Under the pieces are notes generated by a model that saw only the letters and a list, made by a program, of their open reading frames with translations, was not told where the DNA came from and made no database searches. A stretch of 64,000 bases of DNA from the NCBI GenBank assembly GCA_947579605.1, contig OX388322.1:3596001-3660000 (forward strand), in the 5' to 3' direction. Both the position numbers and the translations under genes were made by a program. This DNA comes from Athripsodes cinereus (lineage: Eukaryota > Arthropoda > Insecta > Trichoptera > Leptoceridae). Shown in pieces: positions 60,101 through 64,000 of the stretch (within the stretch, counting starts at the first letter, position 1; every line of letters begins with the position of its first letter).

Positions 60101-63100
60101 TACCACGGAAACTAATTAATTTTACAATAAAAGAAAATAAAATTTGACAACGCTAACAATCGTAGCATTGTTCATTCTTTAATTTACGACAGTAAAATAT
60201 AAATTTTACGACCGTTTTCGCCGATTTTCAATATCGCAACCAGCGGAAGATAAAAAACGTTTTAAGATTTTTCCGACAAAATTGATTCAATAAAATAAAT
60301 AACGTTTTTATTATTCACCGAAAAGAAGCAAAAGTAAGGAGGCCATTAATTATTATATGTACGTAACTCACGGCAGTAATAAGCGTAGCCAGAAATTACA
60401 ATTGAACGAATAGAAATTTAAACGCATGATCAATATTCAACCAGTTACAACAATTACACGGTTGACCCTACACGGTAATGATACCATAGGGTTTATTTCT
60501 ACACCATGATTAGTGTGTGATTAGGTAGGTACTTATTTACTTAGTCATACGATTAGTATTTTTGTATTATAAGACACACACACACACAATGCATACAACA
60601 TGCCCACACTCGTAATTGTAACGGGCCGAACACGATGAACAATCGTTACTTTAATGGATAATCAAAATAATTGTAATAATAATCATCTGTAGGATAACAA
60701 TAATAAGTATTGTTGCATCAAACGAGATGATGTGAGGGCGTCTCACGATCAGGCTACATCAATTACCTTTGTATTCATAGGAGAAAAATGCATAATAATT
60801 CACCATAGACACCAGATTAGTTAATTAGTTATTTTTATAGGCATTGCATCTACTAATGGATGATTCTGTCACATTCTCGTCAAAGTGTGTCATCGTTATG
60901 AAGGATACATAGATCAATATCATATAAACTTCGAAACGGGCACAATCATATTCTTGGTACGGACTAACTACGGACATAAGATACTCAATGCATGGGGGAT
61001 ATTGTATGTCTTCAAAATCAAAGTATAATTATATATTCTTCTGTAATTGATTTCTACATAGACAAATACATTCCATATTGAACAGCCGAAGAACATGTGG
61101 TACAACGTCTCCTTATTTGTACTGGTAGTAGGTACAATATGGTGACGACAACATTATTACTCTTGAATAAGTGAGAATTTCTAAGTGTACCTACGTCTAA
61201 AATGCATTCGGCATATTGCAGAGATTCCTCCCGGAGGAATAAGAAGTCCATGAAACTAAGGATTACATCAGATTATGGGGGTAAAAATAGGTATAAAATA
61301 AAATTTATTTCGTACGAATGCCTCATATTATATTATCCCAGTACAGAAATAGATCTAAAAGACGACCGTTTATAACATGAATATGTTTAGTACAGGTGAA
61401 TAATCAAAGCGATCTAACTTTATATGAAATTGATAATGTTAATTGATTACTAGGCCACTGAGCACCAGCACATCATATTATCTGTAGTCTATCGGCTGAT
61501 CGGATAGTAAAGTTAAATGAACACGATGAGTGAGATGAACCGGGATTTACAATAAGTAGGTATGTGTATGTATTATGAAAATATGCATTCAGTTCAACAT
61601 CATGGAATATAATTGAATATGTTAAGACTCATAGTTGAATGTAACCAAACATGTGAATGCTGTTTATGTAGTAGGGAAACAGATATGGTCCAATTATTAT
61701 TTAAAATATATATATGATGAACGAGAAAGTGTTGTATCAAAAACAGTTATTTTATAATCGCCAATAAAACCAATTGCACAATGATAATTAGGCTGTGTGA
61801 ATAGTAATATCACATAATATAACAATAAAATAAGTCACAATCGAATAAAAATGAAATACAGTATAGTAAACACTTTACAGTAGAACGGACAATGGCAATA
61901 ATGATCAAAGTTTTTGGCAATAATAATTACGATTGTTGACTGTATCTGTATGTGTAAGTATGGCTGCCACGTTTCGCTTTGTTGATCATCTGCACGCTTT
62001 CCCCGAAATAAAAAATTATACAACAATAATCATCATAAAATAATCTGAGAATAGTGAAATTTGTGTGTATATAATTACGGACACTAATGTCATTTCAAAT
62101 AATAATCCAAAGAAACACTTCATGCGGTCGCAATTTGACAGGTAGTAAGACATTATTAAGGGACCATAGATAGATACATACATGCGCATTGTTCTTAAGG
62201 TAAATTTAAATGGCACAATTCGATATAGGTGTGTGAATCATAACCTATTTTATCCTTCTATCTACGTACTTTCATCAATTTATAAACGATCCCAAGTTCT
62301 GATAGAGCAGAAACATACTCCTAAACATCTCTGAAGTTAATCGTACAGCAATTGAAGATGTAAAAATATAACTCTTTGTGCACTTTCACGTTTGGGGAAA
62401 ATGACAATTTTCTCAACTAAATGTCCCATTCGCGATACTTTAAATATTACTTATATTAGCAAACAAGATGATGAAAACAGTGCTCAATTATTGTACGCCA
62501 GGCCATGTCAAACACTTCCTAACACGTAACGAATTCGAAATCAACTGTGTTTACGTTAATTATTTTAGAATTGAGCGAGGCAACATTATTTCATCACAAT
62601 GTAACTGTTAACTAGACCATACAGACATGATGATGATGATGTGTAGATAATACTATTACAAACATGACTCACCAGCCCACCATTCTCCAAATAATTGTTT
62701 AACACTCTTATCGAAGATGGCATGAGAAACTAAACAGAGTGATAAGTCTATACAATTATTGGGTACTTGCTGATGGCCCTAATACCATTATCGTGAGGGA
62801 AACATTAAACAATGGTCGGTCGGTGAACAACAGCTCGAAATAATCTCGTTCACGGGTTTTAAAACACAAAAAAGGCACAACGATTAAATCTAAAATCAGA
62901 GGCGCGAAAAAATTGAAACACGGCGATGCGTAACAAATGAAGAGATTTAGAGTGATGCTGGAAGGGAACGGACGACGAAATCCGTGAGCCGGATGATAGA
63001 TTTAATAAAAAAAAACATTACATCAATTAATAAATCGTCAACGCAAATTGGAAAATAAATCAACGAGGTTTTTTTATAATTGTTTTTTTTTTCTATTGGG

Positions 63101-64000
63101 TTCAAAGAACAGACGATCGAGGAACAAAAACGTAAAAAAAGAAAGTAAACCGAATCGACATAACAAAAAACTGATATAATAATACCTCCAGAAAATATGA
63201 AAGTAGTTAAAGGCGTAATCGGAACTCAAATATAAATGATTGCAGCAACAAATTATATTGCTCTGATGGATATCGTAAAAAGTTTCCACGGCGCGGTAAA
63301 TAATAGACACTACAGTATACCGCAACGTAATGTATGATTTTACTGTTCGACGACTGTCAATGAAAGCATTGTGTATTAATAAAAACTTTCATATTTTGTA
63401 AATGGTAATAATGGGTCAATTATACGATAGTAAAACAATACAGTAAATACAACCGTTCATGATCCCGTATGCATAAATCGATGCCCAACTAGATACCATT
63501 GCTCAATTTATAGATTACATTCTTGGCGACCCGAAGTTGCTGGTTGGGTTAAACGAGTGAATGGGTATCGAAATCCCCAGACTTTCGCGATATTCGGGTG
63601 GTCAGTGGGTCTCCTTCAATCCTGATTGGGTCTTTAAACTCTTAAACATCTCAAGTTTAAAGATGAGACAAACAAAGACTACGTAATAATGTTCTTTAAT
63701 CTTATGTACTTAATCTTTAATAGCAAATATTTGGGCTATGTAACTTTTAAGTCTGTACGGGATATAAGAATTTAAGATGGAAGATTGTTGATCATTACAG
63801 GAGAGATTTAAGTGTACTCTGCATTGATAAGTTGGGACGGTCAGATACAATACAAAAACAAGAATGAACAGAAAAACTGGTCTGTACAAAGGTGAAAAAG
63901 CAGCACTCATAGAGTGATACCTACTTCGAACATCTTGGATGACCCTAGGTAATAAAGATAACAGTAAAATAAATGAAAAAAATACCGCGTGGAATTTAAT
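57131..64000. other. AT-rich noncoding stretch to window end
   Basis: No supportable gene on either strand. Only short AT-biased frames, a (CA)n run near 60580 and scattered GAT/ATC trinucleotide runs are seen. Some of this may be 5' sequence of par-1. Confidence 0.45.

Noticed and set aside
63523..63545. TTGGCGACCCGAAGTTGC, another primer-binding-site-like sequence
   Set aside because: No LTRs or coding context within the remaining window.

Overview
This is AT-rich animal DNA, almost certainly an insect. Coding sequence is split into short exons with consensus GT-AG splice sites. Introns reach 14.7 kb, and intergenic and intronic space is full of non-LTR retrotransposons, tRNA-derived SINEs, a hAT-type DNA element and MITEs. 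No bacterial or organellar features are present. I cannot name the species.

One host gene dominates the window. On the minus strand, 54198 down to 20730, lie 14 coding exons of a Par-1/MARK serine/threonine kinase. Every junction was checked and the reading phases all agree: 1056 complete codons plus 2 nt. Exon 1 encodes a long N-terminal extension of 344 residues. Exons 2-6 encode the kinase domain (P-loop, HRD, DFG, T-loop [10 protein letters not shown]), exons 6-7 the UBA domain, exons 7-12 a Ser/Asn/Gly-rich spacer, and exons 13-14 the conserved STFHSG and SFFSK blocks that normally precede KA1. The KA1 exon(s) are not visible and probably lie left of base 1. A second, phase-compatible first coding exon at 38968-39054 suggests a shorter isoform from an internal promoter.

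Layout from left to right: 1-20.7 kb is noncoding, with a 2.5 kb element with inverted ends (606-3152), retroelement debris, SINEs and a hammerhead ribozyme at 2320. From 20.7 to 39 kb is the compact exon block of par-1, whose introns hold a 1.67 kb nonautonomous hAT (21325-22992) with perfect 8-bp target duplications, a foldback enclosing a second hammerhead (23341-23516), and a MITE pair (31.3 and 32.0 kb). From 39 to 53 kb is intron 1, holding a 212-bp palindrome with two hammerhead-like motifs (43489-43719), RTE-like fragments, and a complete I-like LINE with both ORFs open and 13-bp target duplications (45361-50780). Exon 1 is at 53.2-54.2 kb. From 54.2 to 64 kb I see no supportable gene.

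The most unusual signal is a set of hammerhead self-cleaving ribozyme folds in three places. All share a palindromic helix III and an extra U after the CUGANGA box, and two of them share a homologous ~95-nt tail. This points to a dispersed ribozyme-bearing retroelement family, either Penelope-like or retrozyme-like.
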